Source of the DNA: Sabellastarte sp. h YS-2021
Lineage: Eukaryota > Annelida > Polychaeta > Sabellida > Sabellidae
Reading direction: 5' to 3'
Assembly (NCBI GenBank): GCA_964017235.1
Contig: OZ024927.1
Location: 27,361,160 to 27,425,159 of the forward strand
DNA: 64,000 nt
Of the stretch, positions 1 through 11,210 are shown piece after piece. Numbering within the stretch: the stretch's first letter is position 1; each line of letters begins with the position of its first letter. Both the position numbers and the translations under genes were made by a program. The notes beneath the pieces were generated by a model. It had not been told where the DNA came from and did no database searches. It saw only the letters and a list, made by a program, of their open reading frames with translations.

Positions 1-375
1 GGTGAAATTCCGTGTGTTCGTTTGTCCGTTTTTCGTCCGTTTGTCTGTCCATCCATCTGTTTGTCCACATTTTCGTTTCCGGACTCTAACTTTAAAACGG
101 TTTGACCAATCAAATTCAAACTTCACAGGGAGATAGATCACCATCATAGCTAGGTGCCTTTCGAAATTGGTGAAATTCCGTCTGTTTGTTTGTCCGTTTT
201 TCCGTCCGTTTTTTCGTTTTTGTCCGTTTTTCTGTCCATCCATCTGTCCGTCCACATTTTTGTTTCCGGACTCTAACTCGAAAATGGTTACTCCAATCTA
301 ATTCAAACTTCACAGGGACATACATCACCATCATAGCTAGGTTCCTTTCGAAATTGGTGTAAATCCGTCTGTTCA
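1..375 (+). repeat. Minisatellite of element family C, partial
   Basis: Two units of about 188 bp, each with the phrase GGACTCTAAC (starts at 81 and 268), then a stretch matching the units at 11.2-12.0 kb, separated by T-rich GTCCGTTTGTC runs. The array enters from the left edge, so the left end of the element is not visible. The open frames here are repeat artefacts. Confidence 0.8.
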
Positions 376-758
376 TTTGTCTTGTTTTTACTTTACAAGT
401 CCTTCACAGAATAACAGGGTAATTAAATTGCCAGATAGTTTGTTGTTTTCATTCTGCATTTAGTCAAGTTACACACATTTTGTATGCAACAGTATGCCCC
501 AGTCATGAATGGCTAAAAGCTATCTACTTTTGCAGAAACTTTTGTCTGGGGTATTTTGTCTGAGATTAGGTGCATATTTCAGTGGGAGTTAACTGTTTAA
601 TTTAGTGTACTAAAGTGCTAAATATATGAATTGTAATCTTCTTCATTGTTTTCATTTCTTGTGATATATAACTTGTGTGATGTAATACATGGTAAAGGTA
701 GAATTAATACATGTCTGTATTGTAATGTTGATGTCTTGTTCGGTTTGGGTACATTTAT
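376..758. other. AT-rich sequence, nothing recognised
   Basis: No exon, RNA gene or inverted repeat could be supported here. It lies between two blocks of minisatellite, probably within the DHDDS intron upstream of the first visible exon. Confidence 0.5.
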
Positions 759-1376
759 AACCTGTAGAATTTTATATTTACCTCCGCCAAGGAGGTTATG
801 TTTTCGCCTGGGTTTGTTTGTGGGTTTGTGAGTTTGTTTGTGCGTTTGTGAACAAGATAACTCAAAAATTTATGGACAGATTTTGATGAATTTTTAGGTT
901 GATGTGTCCGACGTCCGTCTGTCCGTCCACATTTTTCGTTTCCAGACTCTATCTCGAAAACGGTTCGTCCAATCGAATTCAAACTTGACAGGGAGATAGA
1001 TCACCATCATAGCTAGGTTCCTTTCGAAATTGGAGTAATTCTGTCCGTTCGTTTGTCTGTTTTTTGTAACCTGTAGAATTTTATATTTACCTCCGCCAAG
1101 GAGGTTATGTTTTCGCCTGGGTTTGTTTGTGGGTTTGTGAGTTTGTTTGTGCGTTTGTGAACAAGATAACTCAAAAACTTATGGACAGATTTTGATGAAT
1201 TTTTAGGTTGATGTGTCCGACGTCCGTCTGTCCGTCCACATTTTTCGTTTCCAGACTCTATCTCGAAAACGGTTCGTCCAATCGAATTCAAACTTGACAG
1301 GGAGATAGATCACCATCATAGCTAGGTTCCTTTCGAAATTGCAGTAATTCTGTCCGTTCGTTTGTCTGTTTTTTGT
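759..1376 (+). repeat. 309-bp tandem duplication with CCTCCGCC hairpin (family L)
   Basis: Two near-identical units start with AACCTGTAGAATTTTAT at 759 and 1068. Each opens with a small hairpin (CCTCC-GCCAA-GGAGG), followed by a T/G-rich stretch, a GTCCG-rich spacer, and a family C unit. The second copy differs by only a few bases, so the duplication looks recent. Confidence 0.85.
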
Positions 1377-1710
1377 CCATTTGTCTGTTCATCAACATTT
1401 CTGTTTCCGGACTCTAACTCGAAAACACTGTGTCCAATCAACTTCAAACTAGACAGGGAGATACATCACTATCATAGCTGAGTTGCTTTCGAAATTTGTG
1501 TAATTCCGTCCTTTCGTTTGTCTGTTTATAGCATAGATACAATTATGTAACCTAGATTACAAGTTTTACGTTTCTTAGCACGTCTAACACATTCACCTTA
1601 ACTGGGTGACCTAACATTTCTTTCCTTGTTTCTAAGTGTAATTACAGCAGTCGCTAACCTTATTGCTGCCTGCGCAACCCGCCTTTTGGGGCATCTTTGA
1701 CCCTCTTGTT
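1377..1710 (+). mobile_element. 3' end of family C hairpin-ended element
   Basis: One more C unit, then a unique 3' segment (about 1529-1710) that matches 12011-12193 closely. Both copies stop being alike right after CCCTCTTGTT. The segment contains GCAACCCGCC, complementary to the hairpin arm at the left end of the intact copy (11211). This is the right terminus of the element. Confidence 0.7.
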
Positions 1711-1957
1711 TTGAAATAAGGTATGCTAAGAACTGGAAACAGTTGGCAAACTGGGTCCTATTAAAATATTGTTTATATCCATCAATGTAAAATCATTCAG
1801 CAGAATTCCAGGCTGCTTCTAGAGGGTGGGATACACAGTATCTCGCAAGTTTTAGTACTAACCCACAGTTCAGTAGATTTGGTGCATTTGGTAGAGAATA
1901 TAGTTGCACATGTTTTCAAAATGGATGTGCACTGATCTTCGGTGAGAAGCCTTTAAT

Positions 1958-3469
1958 TATGTCCACCCATTATTTTTGCTTTTTCCGCCGTCCGGCGTCA
2001 CACTTGGTTTCCAGACATTTTAGGCAACAGTTCTTATCCTATCTTTACCAAATTTGGCATGCAGGTTTATTCGGTTAATAGCTTGTATGGGATTGCTTTT
2101 GGTGATGATAGTTCTATAGCTAACTGAATAATAGCTACTTTGCTACTTTTGAGTATCTCTTTGGTTTCCAGACATTTTAAGGAATGCTATTAAGCCTATC
2201 TTTCTGAAATTTGGTATGGAGGTTCATTGGGTTAATAGCTTGTATGGGATTGCTTTTGGGGGGAATTGCTTCATAGATGAGTGAGTAATTAATTAAATAA
2301 ATGAGTAATTGGCTATTTTGAATACTGAAAAAGGCAAGTGTGCTCATATCTCCTAAACCGTGCCAGATAGAGCGATTTCGTCAAAATTTTCAACCCACAG
2401 GGTATCTAAGGAATGTAATCTTTGCAATTTTAAAAAAATTTTCCCCTCCCCAAAAATGGCGGCCATTTTGAATTTTCGAATTTTTCCCAAAAATGGCAAA
2501 ACACAAAATTGCTTCTATCTCCTTAACCGTGCGAGATAGAGCGATTTCGTCAAAATTTTCAACCCACAGGGTATCTAAGGAATGTACTCTTTGCAATTTA
2601 AAAAAAAAATTTCCCCTCCCCAAAAATGGCGGCCATTTTGAATTTTCGAATTTTTGCCAAAAATGGCAAAACACGAATTTCCTTCTATCTCCTTAACCGT
2701 GCGAGATAGAGCGATTTCGTCGAAATTTGTGACCCACAGGGTATCTAAGAAATGTACTCTTTGCAATTTTCAAAAAATTTTCCCCTCCCCAAAAATGGCG
2801 GCCATTTGGAATTGTCGAATTTTTCCCAAAAATGGCAAAACACAAAATTGCTTCTATCTCCTTAACCGTGTGAGATAGAGCAATTTCGTCGAAATTTTCG
2901 ACCCACAGGGTATCTGAGCAATGTACTCTTGGCAATTTTCAAAAAATTTTCCCCTCCCCACATATGGCGGCCATTTTGAATTTTCGAATTTTTGCCCAAA
3001 ATGGAAAAACACAAATTTGCTTCTATCTCCTTAACCGTGCAAAATAGAGTTATTTCGTTGAAATTTTCGACCCATAGGGTATCTAAGAAATGTACTCTTG
3101 GCAATTTTCAAAAAATTTTCCTCTTCCCAAAAATGGCGGCCATTTTGAATTTTTGAATTTTTGCCAAAAATAGAAAAACAGAAATTTGCTTCTATCTTCT
3201 TAACCGTGCGAGATAGAGTGACTTCGTCAAAATTTTCGACCCAACCAATGCAAAAAGGCATGAAGCTGAAATAATTTACATGTACACTAATAAATATTTA
3301 AGCATCATTGATATATTTTACAAATGAAACAGGGTCTTGTAAGACTACTGTACAATTTTGGCAAAAGGTTCATGGGGTGGACATTACACACGATAATGTG
3401 TGTTCTTCTATGCTATCCTGTTTCTATTCATATGTCGCAGCTACTATCAACAGGGCGTCCTATTTCTAG
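1958..3469 (+). mobile_element. Hairpin-ended element A/D, copy 1, with 169-bp satellite core
   Basis: The left end is ATGTCCACCC (1959). A GTCCG-containing lead segment follows, then about six 169-bp units (2340-3240), then a unique 3' part with the complementary GGGTGGACAT (3375-3384), a small hairpin (ACACAC/GTGTGT) and the terminus CTAG at 3466-3469. Copy 2 (15256-19849) diverges right after CTAGTTT, which fixes the right end. The left hairpin is reduced here: its second arm is missing, unlike copy 2. It lies in a DHDDS intron. A non-autonomous Helitron/Helentron-like element is my inference; it encodes no protein. Confidence 0.75.
2340..3240 (+). repeat. 169-bp tandem satellite, about 6 units
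   Basis: The unit begins near TATCTCCTTAACCGTGCGAG and contains AAAATGGCGGCCATTTTGAA, itself partly palindromic (GGCGGCC core). CCGTGC phase marks at about 2358 and 3203 give five intervals of 169 bp. The flanking units are more degenerate than the middle ones. Short open frames on both strands follow the repeat period and are not genes. Confidence 0.9.
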
Positions 3470-3696
3470 TTTTTTATTAAAAAGGCCACATTAGTCATAT
3501 TTTGTTTGAAAAATGACATTTCATGTGAAATCATTATGGAAATTTCAAAGTGGATAACGAAAATAGTCTGCCATTGCATGAGTCTGATGGTGTGATCTAC
3601 AATGCTTTGTTTATTTCATACAAATAAATGATTTTAGTACTTACACATTGACAGTTTTATCTTGTTTTGAACCTGTTTTGCCTTTTCTGTCCACAG
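3470..3696. other. Intron tail upstream of DHDDS exon
   Basis: AT-rich sequence without an identifiable repeat. It ends in a pyrimidine-rich tract and CCACAG, the splice acceptor of the exon starting at 3697. Confidence 0.6.
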
Positions 3697-3811
3697 TGAT
3701 ATCAACGAAAGTCTACTAGAAAGATGTTTCTATAGTAACAAGTCACCTGACCCAGACTTATTGGTTCGAACATCGGGAGAAGTGAGACTCAGTGACTTTT
3801 TGCTATGGCAG
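3697..3811 (+). CDS. DHDDS: DHDDS, cis-prenyltransferase region V exon (internal)
   Basis: Internal coding exon of dehydrodolichyl diphosphate synthase, the catalytic subunit of the ER cis-prenyltransferase that extends farnesyl diphosphate with isopentenyl diphosphate to make the polyprenyl precursor of dolichol, the lipid carrier for N-glycosylation. One base completes a codon from the previous exon; 38 codons follow. They contain [18 protein letters not shown] then LLWQ, the conserved region V of the family, whose RTSGE-x-R-x-S residues help bind diphosphate and Mg. The acceptor is TTTCTGTCCACAG, the donor CAG|GTACAC, and the exon ends in phase 0. The N-terminal catalytic part (region I aspartate) must lie left of the window. 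Family identity is firm because the next two exons continue the same protein in order. Confidence 0.95.
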
Positions 3812-3855
3812 GTACACTGCTTATGTTTTTCTGCATGTATATGTTACAAATATGT

Positions 3856-4226
3856 AAGGCTGTGACGAGTGGTTAAAATCCATCCCGGTACCCGAGCTAC
3901 GCAAATTCGTCTCGCAGTTCGGTATTCGCGTGTTTTAGTCTGCACGTTTTTTCCTCTCCATAAACAAAACGGTGGTTTCCGGAAACGATGTCTTATCAAA
4001 AGTTATTATATTGTTATAAAACGAGGAGTATTATATAAAATTTCCAAATATACAAAGAATTATGACATTTTGCAGTGTTGTCATTCTTTGTCATCATAAA
4101 AAACATGATAAAGTGGGCGACAATATAATATATTGTAATAGTTAGCGACGATTGGGTGGACCAGAAAGCACTCAAGATCTTCCCAAATTGACTCCACTCG
4201 CGAATACCGACCACCCGGTCGCAGCC
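3856..4226. mobile_element. MITE-like insertion with 12-bp flanking direct repeat
   Basis: About 371 bp bounded by inverted ends (GGCTGTGACGAGTGG at left, complement of GGCTGCGACCGGGTGG at right). It is flanked on both sides by the identical 12-mer TTACAAATATGT (3844-3855 and 4227-4238). The interior repeats the motif CGGTATTCGCG in inverted orientation. No coding potential. It sits in a DHDDS intron, 44 bp after the exon donor. The family is not recognised. Confidence 0.7.
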
Positions 4227-4238
4227 TTACAAATATGT

Positions 4239-4446
4239 GAAATCAGTAAATACGCGTATTCCCTAAAATTTTCAGTAAATTTTCACATATTTACTGAAAC
4301 TCAAACCAGTAAACTTGTGAAATAACATGGGTCATAAATCGGTAAATACACGCATTTACTGAAATTTTCAGGGAATACGCGTATTTACTGACCAAATCAG
4401 TAAATACGCGTATACATGTATTTACTGATTTCACATATTTACTGTA
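4239..4446. repeat. Fold-back repeat built of TCAGTAAATACGCGTATT
   Basis: A 39-nt arm at 4242-4280 recurs as its reverse complement at about 4347-4386 with two to three mismatches. A further palindrome at about 4395-4430 (CAGTAAATAC, spacer, GTATTTACTG) carries the same motif. The whole block can fold into one branched structure. No protein or RNA family recognised. Confidence 0.75.
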
Positions 4447-4756
4447 ACATATATAAAATGAACCCTGTCAAATTAAACCATAATGTACCGTAAAATATAT
4501 CAACTTAACCATGAGCCGATTTTATTTTGGCTATCACACTTAGCCCAGTCTCAGAGCTAGCCACTGTCCAAACTGACCATTTTGGCTCAGCAGAGTTTGG
4601 GGCTCAAAGTCATAAATAAATAATGAAATAAAATTAGTTAGTTTTCAAACAGATGTAAATGTGAAAATATATGCCTGTAAATGACTTCCTTTGTGCTCAT
4701 AATTATTTGCAGAAGAAACCTAAAAGCATTTAAAATTGTTAAAAATATATAATTTT

Positions 4757-5691
4757 TTAACCCCAGATCATAAAGGCTGGGTGTTATAGTCGTCCCCTGT
4801 GCCATCCTGGCAGCGGCAGCTAGCATAAAGCTTGTGGGTGTTCCACAGCCTAAACCCCTGCACGGATTTTCACCAAATATTCAGGATATGTTTACCCCAA
4901 GAGGATCTAGAGTGGAATAGGTTTTGGGGGGTATCCGGTAACAATGGCAACACTTTTAAGATTTTCAGGTCTTAAAGCTTGTGGGTGTTCCACAGCCTAA
5001 ACCCCTGCACGGATTTTCACCAAATTTTCAGGACATGTTTACCTCAAGAGGATCTAGAGCTGATTAGGTTTGGGGGGGTATCCGGTAACAACTGTTGCCA
5101 TAGCAACACTTTTAAGATTTTGGGGTTTTAAAGTTTGTGGGTGTTCCACAGCCTAAACCCATACATGGATTTTCACCAAATTTTCAGGATGTGTTTACCC
5201 CAAGAGGATCTACAGCTGATTAGGTTTTGGGGGGTGTCCAGCGGCAACTGTTGCCATGGCAACACTAAAATTTTGGTAAAATTTGGGGGTCTTATAGTTT
5301 CTTCTCAAATCTTTGATATTTTCTGTAACCTAAAATATTGCAGCTAGCTTCATCAGATTTGCACAAAATATAAATGGATAGGAAAGCTTGCCTGAGAGTA
5401 ATTGTGTCCTTGTTTTGGAAACAAAATGACTGCCATATCACATCTTTAATGCCAAATAGTAGGGTCATCATATCAAAAAGGCCTTATATCTCCCTTATAA
5501 TTGCTTCTAGGGCTACAAAATATGAAAACTACTTGTAAGAAATCATAGCCTGTGAATCTTTTGTACAACATCTCGTGGGTTCTCTGTGCTTCTTACAGCA
5601 GAAGTTGTTCCTAAGATTTAACTAAATCTCAATGTTTTTGGCCATTTAGCTGTACCTGCGGGCTGGGGTTCTTGCCTGCCAAGGCTGGCTA
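4757..5691 (+). mobile_element. Hairpin-ended element E, copy 1
   Basis: The left hairpin arm AACCCCAG and CTGGGTGTT (4759-4784) are followed by GTCGTCCCC, then about three units of 147-155 bp starting TTGTGGGTGTTCCACAGCC (near 4831, 4978, 5133), then a unique 3' segment. The right end has GGGCTGGGGTT (5660-5670), complementary to the hairpin arm of copy 2, a short hairpin and CTA at 5689-5691 followed by T. Copy 2 is the reverse complement at 34196-35316 and confirms both borders. No coding capacity. Confidence 0.75.
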
Positions 5692-6018
5692 TTTTTATTG
5701 ATTTATATGCAATGAATAAGCCTTTGGACTCTGATTTCAAAACATGAGACTCTTCTTGGTTGGTTTAAAGTTGAGTCCACGACTCGGCCAAATGTAATAA
5801 GCCCCTTTATGAAATTGCTCGTACTCACAATCCATAGGCTCACCAAAATGGTTTTGAATAGTTGAGCCAAAAGTGTGAGATTTGATCTTGAGACCAGGCT
5901 TAAACCCTTTCATACAATTTGCCTCAGGACTTCCAAGTACCTCAATGGACTTGATGTATATAACTACTTATAAGAGAGTTCTACATGAATAGTTTTAACT
6001 CTGTACATGCTGTAGATT

Positions 6019-6545
6019 ATGCCCCAGTCACACTAAAGGTGGTACATCCTGCAGTTAGAGGTTTTACTTGGTGGCGGAACCACCTACAAAGACGCCTTAT
6101 ACCTTCCGAGAATTAGTGTTTCCATCACACTACAGGTGGATATAATTTGCGGTTGGGTGAAAATGCCCCTGTCCTTCAACCTCTGTGTGTGATTTGTATG
6201 TGAAGTTGTGACACAGTGGCAAAATGTTCAATACATCAACATATATCATGGAATTACACCAAAAGATGACCAAGGCACGATCTTATATACACCGTGGACC
6301 TTCAGTTACCGTAACAAGAAATTCATAGCGAATACTCGCATTCATCTGCGCATGCTCACAGTTCCGAATTTAGAGGTGGAAATTTTGAAACAGTTTAAAA
6401 ATTCCGTAGGATGCTTAAGGATTGGGATGGTAGGACACTGACTCACAAGTTTCCAAACGGACCACAGGCAATTATCGAAGGACAGGAATGTTTCACCAGT
6501 CGCATACTACCGCGGGTTGTTCCACCTTTAGTGTAATTCAAGCCT
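6019..6545 (+). mobile_element. MITE with TIR ACACTAAAGGTGG
   Basis: The left end CCCCAGTCACACTAAAGGTGG and the right end, whose complement reads TACACTAAAGGTGGAAC, form an imperfect terminal inverted repeat. A diverged reverse-complement copy is present at about 25600-26010, which shows it is a dispersed repeat. The 77-codon open frame inside (6208-6441) has no recognisable domain and is not shared intact with the second copy. Confidence 0.65.
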
Positions 6546-6987
6546 CCTGGTGTTATCATAAAAATGTTTACAAAGGTATGCTTGTGGGGTAACAAGGATA
6601 ATTGCTATATCGGTGTCAATCCATGAAAATAAGAGAAATCCAGGACAAAATGTGTATCAAGTTGAGCATTTTCAACCACATGCAGCTGGTTTACAAGTGT
6701 TAGGGGACTCTTGAGACCCGAGAAACAATGTGTATGTTGTGTTCATCATAATGTAGAGCATTCATACAACTTGTCTGATAGAGCAGCAATTAACAGGTGT
6801 ATTTTACTTTATTTGTAAATTGTAACATTAGTTGATCATAATGATCTGTCATAAAGGACTTTTCAGATTGACAAAGTCAGCCCCCATGTACTAGTAATGA
6901 ATCCCACACAATTTTTTTGTATTCAAATTGTTGCTTGGTCAGTTTGCAATTGCTTGTTATAAATACACGGTTTCCATGTGTTTGTAG

Positions 6988-7095
6988 AGTTCTTTTTCCA
7001 TGCTGTCTTTCATGCAAGTTCTGTGGCCAGAGTTCAGTGTATGGCATCTCTACGCTGGTGTGCTCAGCTATCAAAAAAACTACCACACACTACAG
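6988..7095 (+). CDS. DHDDS: DHDDS, exon encoding the C-terminal catalytic-domain end
   Basis: This is the 36-codon exon following the region V exon. After the acceptor TTTGTAG at 6981-6987 it reads in phase 0 through QVLWPEFSVWHLYAG and ends at YHTLQ. It aligns with the QPVLWPEYTFWNLFEAIL segment known in vertebrate DHDDS, the last helix region of the prenyltransferase fold. The donor is CAG|GTAAAAG. The start at AGT rather than a later AG is chosen because it keeps frame with the previous phase-0 exon and restores the family spacing between LLWQ and VLWPE. A hAT-like element begins only 11 bp past the donor, leaving GTAAAAG intact. Confidence 0.95.
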
Positions 7096-7106
7096 GTAAA
7101 AGTATT

Positions 7107-9084
7107 TAGGGGTGCGACCGAGCAGTCGACACTCGCCAAGCGAGGCAAATTTCACAAAAATTCAATCCCAATTTTAAGGGTCGACTACTCGTATGCATAT
7201 AACAACCTATTGAAGCGGTTACGTTTTTTAGGAAATAAAAAATAAATAACATACCTTGATGGCATTAAATCGCATAATCCACCATTTTTAACATAATATT
7301 AAGTATATTATATGATGACATCAGCTAATTCAAGCGATTCAAAGCTTTTATTAGTCGAATCTTTGATTCGAGTTATGTACTGAGTTGCGGTCACGATTTT
7401 AAATTCGCCGTTTAAACCCTTAAATATCAATTCTGCATAATATTTTCTTCACATATCTGTACATAAAGGTGTATAATATACACTGTCATTTTGAAGATTT
7501 TTAATGCTTTTATTCAGTTATATTTTATAAAGTAAAAAGCTTGTCTAGCACTTCGTCTGGCTTTCTGAAAGAACCCGTATGTCCTAGAAACTATTGTTTT
7601 CCCTATTGTGATGGCCTACTCGAACGAGTCTTTTTTAACGGTTTCGTCTGCTGGTTTCTAGACGTAAACCCCCAATCAATTTATTTGTCTGCTGGTGTAT
7701 CACGCAGTCACTGTTAATGTAAAATTGTTGTCTGCGCATCTACCCATTTGTCAAACAAATAAACCGCAAAGAAATTAATGAATGAAGTGACGTCACGGTA
7801 GTACTATACATTTTTCGTTCAGCCAATCAGAATCGAGAATACCTCTGGCAGAGACAATGAAAATATTTCAAACTCCGTAGTTCTACATTCAACCACTCAA
7901 AGGCGCTTTTGCATGTCCTAGAAGTTATCATGTGATTTCATTTTTCTGTCAATCCGTTTCTTATCTTGGAAGAAGTTGTCTTCCAAATTGTTTTACAGTA
8001 TATTTACAAACTAAACCAGTTCGCTAATCTTATTTCCTGACAATATTTTATAAAATGGACATTTCGACAAAGATCAAATACTGTGTCCTCGATTCTGATT
8101 CTGATTGGCTAAACGACGAAATACTTCATTGGTAAAATACAGCATAATCTCTGGCTCCCTATTATCGCTTATTGTAGCTATCGTAATATTGTAGAAACAT
8201 CACACAAATATTTTATTTAAATACTTACAATTTGCTTCTGTAAAATATCCGTATACAGTACTATATATCCACGCTTCAAAATTGAAATATGTCTTCTCAT
8301 TTCAAAATCAAATTTCAAACTGCAAGTACGTGAACAGGAAATATGGTGGTAGTTTTCGTCTTAAACCAGCCTTGTAAAATATTGTCACGAAACCCCCACA
8401 AAGAACTGCCGTGACTGCGCATATTTGCTCATTAATATTAATGAGGCAAGTCCGTGAACAGGAAATGCACTGGTAGTTCTCATCTTAAACCAGCCTTGTA
8501 AAACTTCGCATCTACAGACCCTTCATATTTGTAAACCTTTCACATCGCATCACTACAAATACCCATATCGCTACACAAATCTGAAAACAACTCTGGAAGC
8601 GGTTTGCAAATGCGGGCGATAATACCGAGTTTAAAGATTTCAACACCCAGTGCTGCCCTAAGATTCGACTGTGTGGTTGGCAGAAGGCCAATCACTTCAC
8701 CCTTGTCTTTATATTTTTGTTGTTTACGGGAGTCACCATATTGGATGTTGTTTCCAATTTTAAGGGTCGACTATTCGTATGCATATAACAACCTATTGAA
8801 GCGGTTACGTTTTTTAGGAAATAAAAAATAAATAACATACCTTGCTGGCATTAAATCGCATAATCCACCATTTTTAACATAATATTAAGTATATTATATG
8901 ATGACATCAGCTAATTCAAGCGATTCAAAGCTTTTATCTTTATATTTTTGTTGTTTACGGGAGCCACCATATTGGATGTTGTTTCCTGTAATGGTGGATA
9001 CTAAACTTCGCGAGGGCTCGATGTCGAAGAGATTTTTTGTCCGTGAGCAATCGACCCGAATTATTTGTACTCGTCACACCCCTA
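7107..9084. mobile_element. hAT-like non-autonomous element, 1978 bp
   Basis: Termini TAGGGGTGCGAC and GTCACACCCCTA form an inverted repeat typical of hAT elements. They are flanked by the 8-bp duplication AAAGTATT (7099-7106 and 9085-9092). Internal segments near 7185-7330 and 8757-8935 are direct copies of each other (TTTTAAGGGTCGACTAYTCG onward), so the element contains an internal duplication. No transposase frame is seen. A much older copy of both ends is at 14106 and 20530. Confidence 0.85.
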
Positions 9085-9092
9085 AAAGTATT

Positions 9093-10210
9093 TGCAAATT
9101 TTAACGACATTTATTTTTATGATGGCACAGATTCTATAGTTTTATTGGTGACCTGTAGCATTCCATTCCAGGGATGCAGTTGAGTTATGGTGGATGCACC
9201 TCTTGATAATGGTGTACCTTAAATCAACATAACGGAGCAAGGCACCCCAAAACATGAGGAACATTGTATGTACTAGACCTCACACCAGTTTTGAAAATCA
9301 AATCCTGTTTTTGGACTTTGAAAGAGAATGAAATTTACGATTTTGTTGTTAAATAATTTCGTGAAAATTAACCACACATGTACATTAGCTATAATTCAAA
9401 CAGGAACTGTCTTCATGAGATATTTTGAAGTTTTTAAACTTCATTTCCAAAGAATTTAAAGTACAAATGTGAGATATTTTCTCAAATTTATATGTTTTTA
9501 TATTGCTTTGATAAAATATTAACCAGTAGCCTAAAATAATGTTCCACATGTTCAATAACTGGTACTTAAATGTTCTTTACAGATTTCGTTATTTCTACCA
9601 AAATGAAAATAAATGGGGTTTACCAGTATACTGTTAACATCACTAATATATACTTTATTTAACACAGAAAAAGCTCTGTGATAAACTATTACGACATACA
9701 TTACACATCAAATTATACCTTGTTGTTTCTTTTACAAAAACCATGGGTCAGAGGAACTACCAGGTGTTACACTTCCAGCTGTATGGTTTATTTGTAGAAA
9801 TAAGTTGGTGGCCCTTGTATTGTGAGCATTTTAATGAAATACTGTGAAGACACTTCTACTGCCATCTTAATTGTCAACATTATGCGTTTGTATATATATT
9901 TAATATTTCCTCCCAAATGACGACTTTCAGCCTTATTCCCAACCTTATGTTTGGTCTGTTTTCATAAAACTGAGCATAAACACCCAGTAAAAAGCCTTGA
10001 AAGCAATAGGACTATGATGATGTGGAAAATTAGCAGTTTGTCAGTATTAGGTTACCAAGTTTCCCGTCACTGATCAGACTTTGTTGCGAAACAAGGTACA
10101 ATAACAGGAATGGAATACTCATGGGGTAAAAATGTTAAATAGTGTTTAAATCCATAAATTAGTTAGGTAAACCTTGATGTAACTTTATTTATTTTCACAA
10201 AAATTTATGT
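9093..10210. other. Intron sequence, nothing recognised
   Basis: AT-rich DHDDS intron between the hAT-like element and the next hairpin-ended element. I see no exon-like frame with family similarity, tandem array or inverted repeat. Confidence 0.5.
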
Positions 10211-11210
10211 TTTTTAGGGTATTGTTTTCACCCATGGTGTCTGGATGGGCGGGCGGCAGGAAAAGTTTGTCCAGCCTGTATCTCAGAAACTGTAAGGTGT
10301 AGGAAGTTGATACTTGGTAGGGACATTGGTAAGGGGTATAGGTGTGCAACGTCATGGTCTGACCTTGATTTGACCTTGCCGCAGTGACCTTGACCTATAA
10401 AATCTTGTCCGGGCTATATCTCGGAAACTGTAAGGTGTAGGAAGTTGATACTTCTACGGACATCGGTTTTGGGGTTGTAGGTGTGCAATGTCATGGGGTG
10501 ACCTTGATTTGACCTTTGACCCTTGCTGTAGTGACCTTGACCTATAAAATCTTCACCAGGCTATATCTCTGAAAGCGTAAGGTGTAGGAAGTTGATACTT
10601 GGCAGGGACATTGGTTGGGGGTTGTAGGTGTGCATTGTCATGATGTGACCTTGATTTGACCTTTGACTTTGCTGTAATGCCCTTGACCTATAAAATCTTG
10701 TGTGGGCTATATCTCGGAAACTGTAAGGTGTAGGAAGTTGATACTTGGTAGGCACATTGGTTAGGGGGTGTAGCTGTGCAGCATCTTGATTTGACCTTGC
10801 TGTACTGATCTTAACCTATAAAAGCTTGTCCGGGCTATATCTCAGAAACAGTAAGGTGTAGGAAGTTGATACTTGGTAGGGACATTGGTTATGGGGGTAG
10901 GTGTGCAACATCATGGTGTGACCTTGATTTGACCTTTGAGCTTGCCGTAGTGACCTTGACCTATAAAATCTTGTCCGGGCTATATCTCAGAAAGCGTAAG
11001 GTGTAGAAAGTTGATACTTAGTAGGGACATTGGTTGGGGGGATGTAGGTGTGCAATGTCATGGTGTGACCTTGATTTGACATTTGATCTTGCCATAGTGA
11101 CCTTGACCTTTACAATTTTGTCCAGGGAATATCTCTGAAACTGTAAAGTGTAGGAAGTTGATGGTTCGTAGGGACATTGCTTAGGGGTTGTAGGTGTGCA
11201 TCATAGTTTT

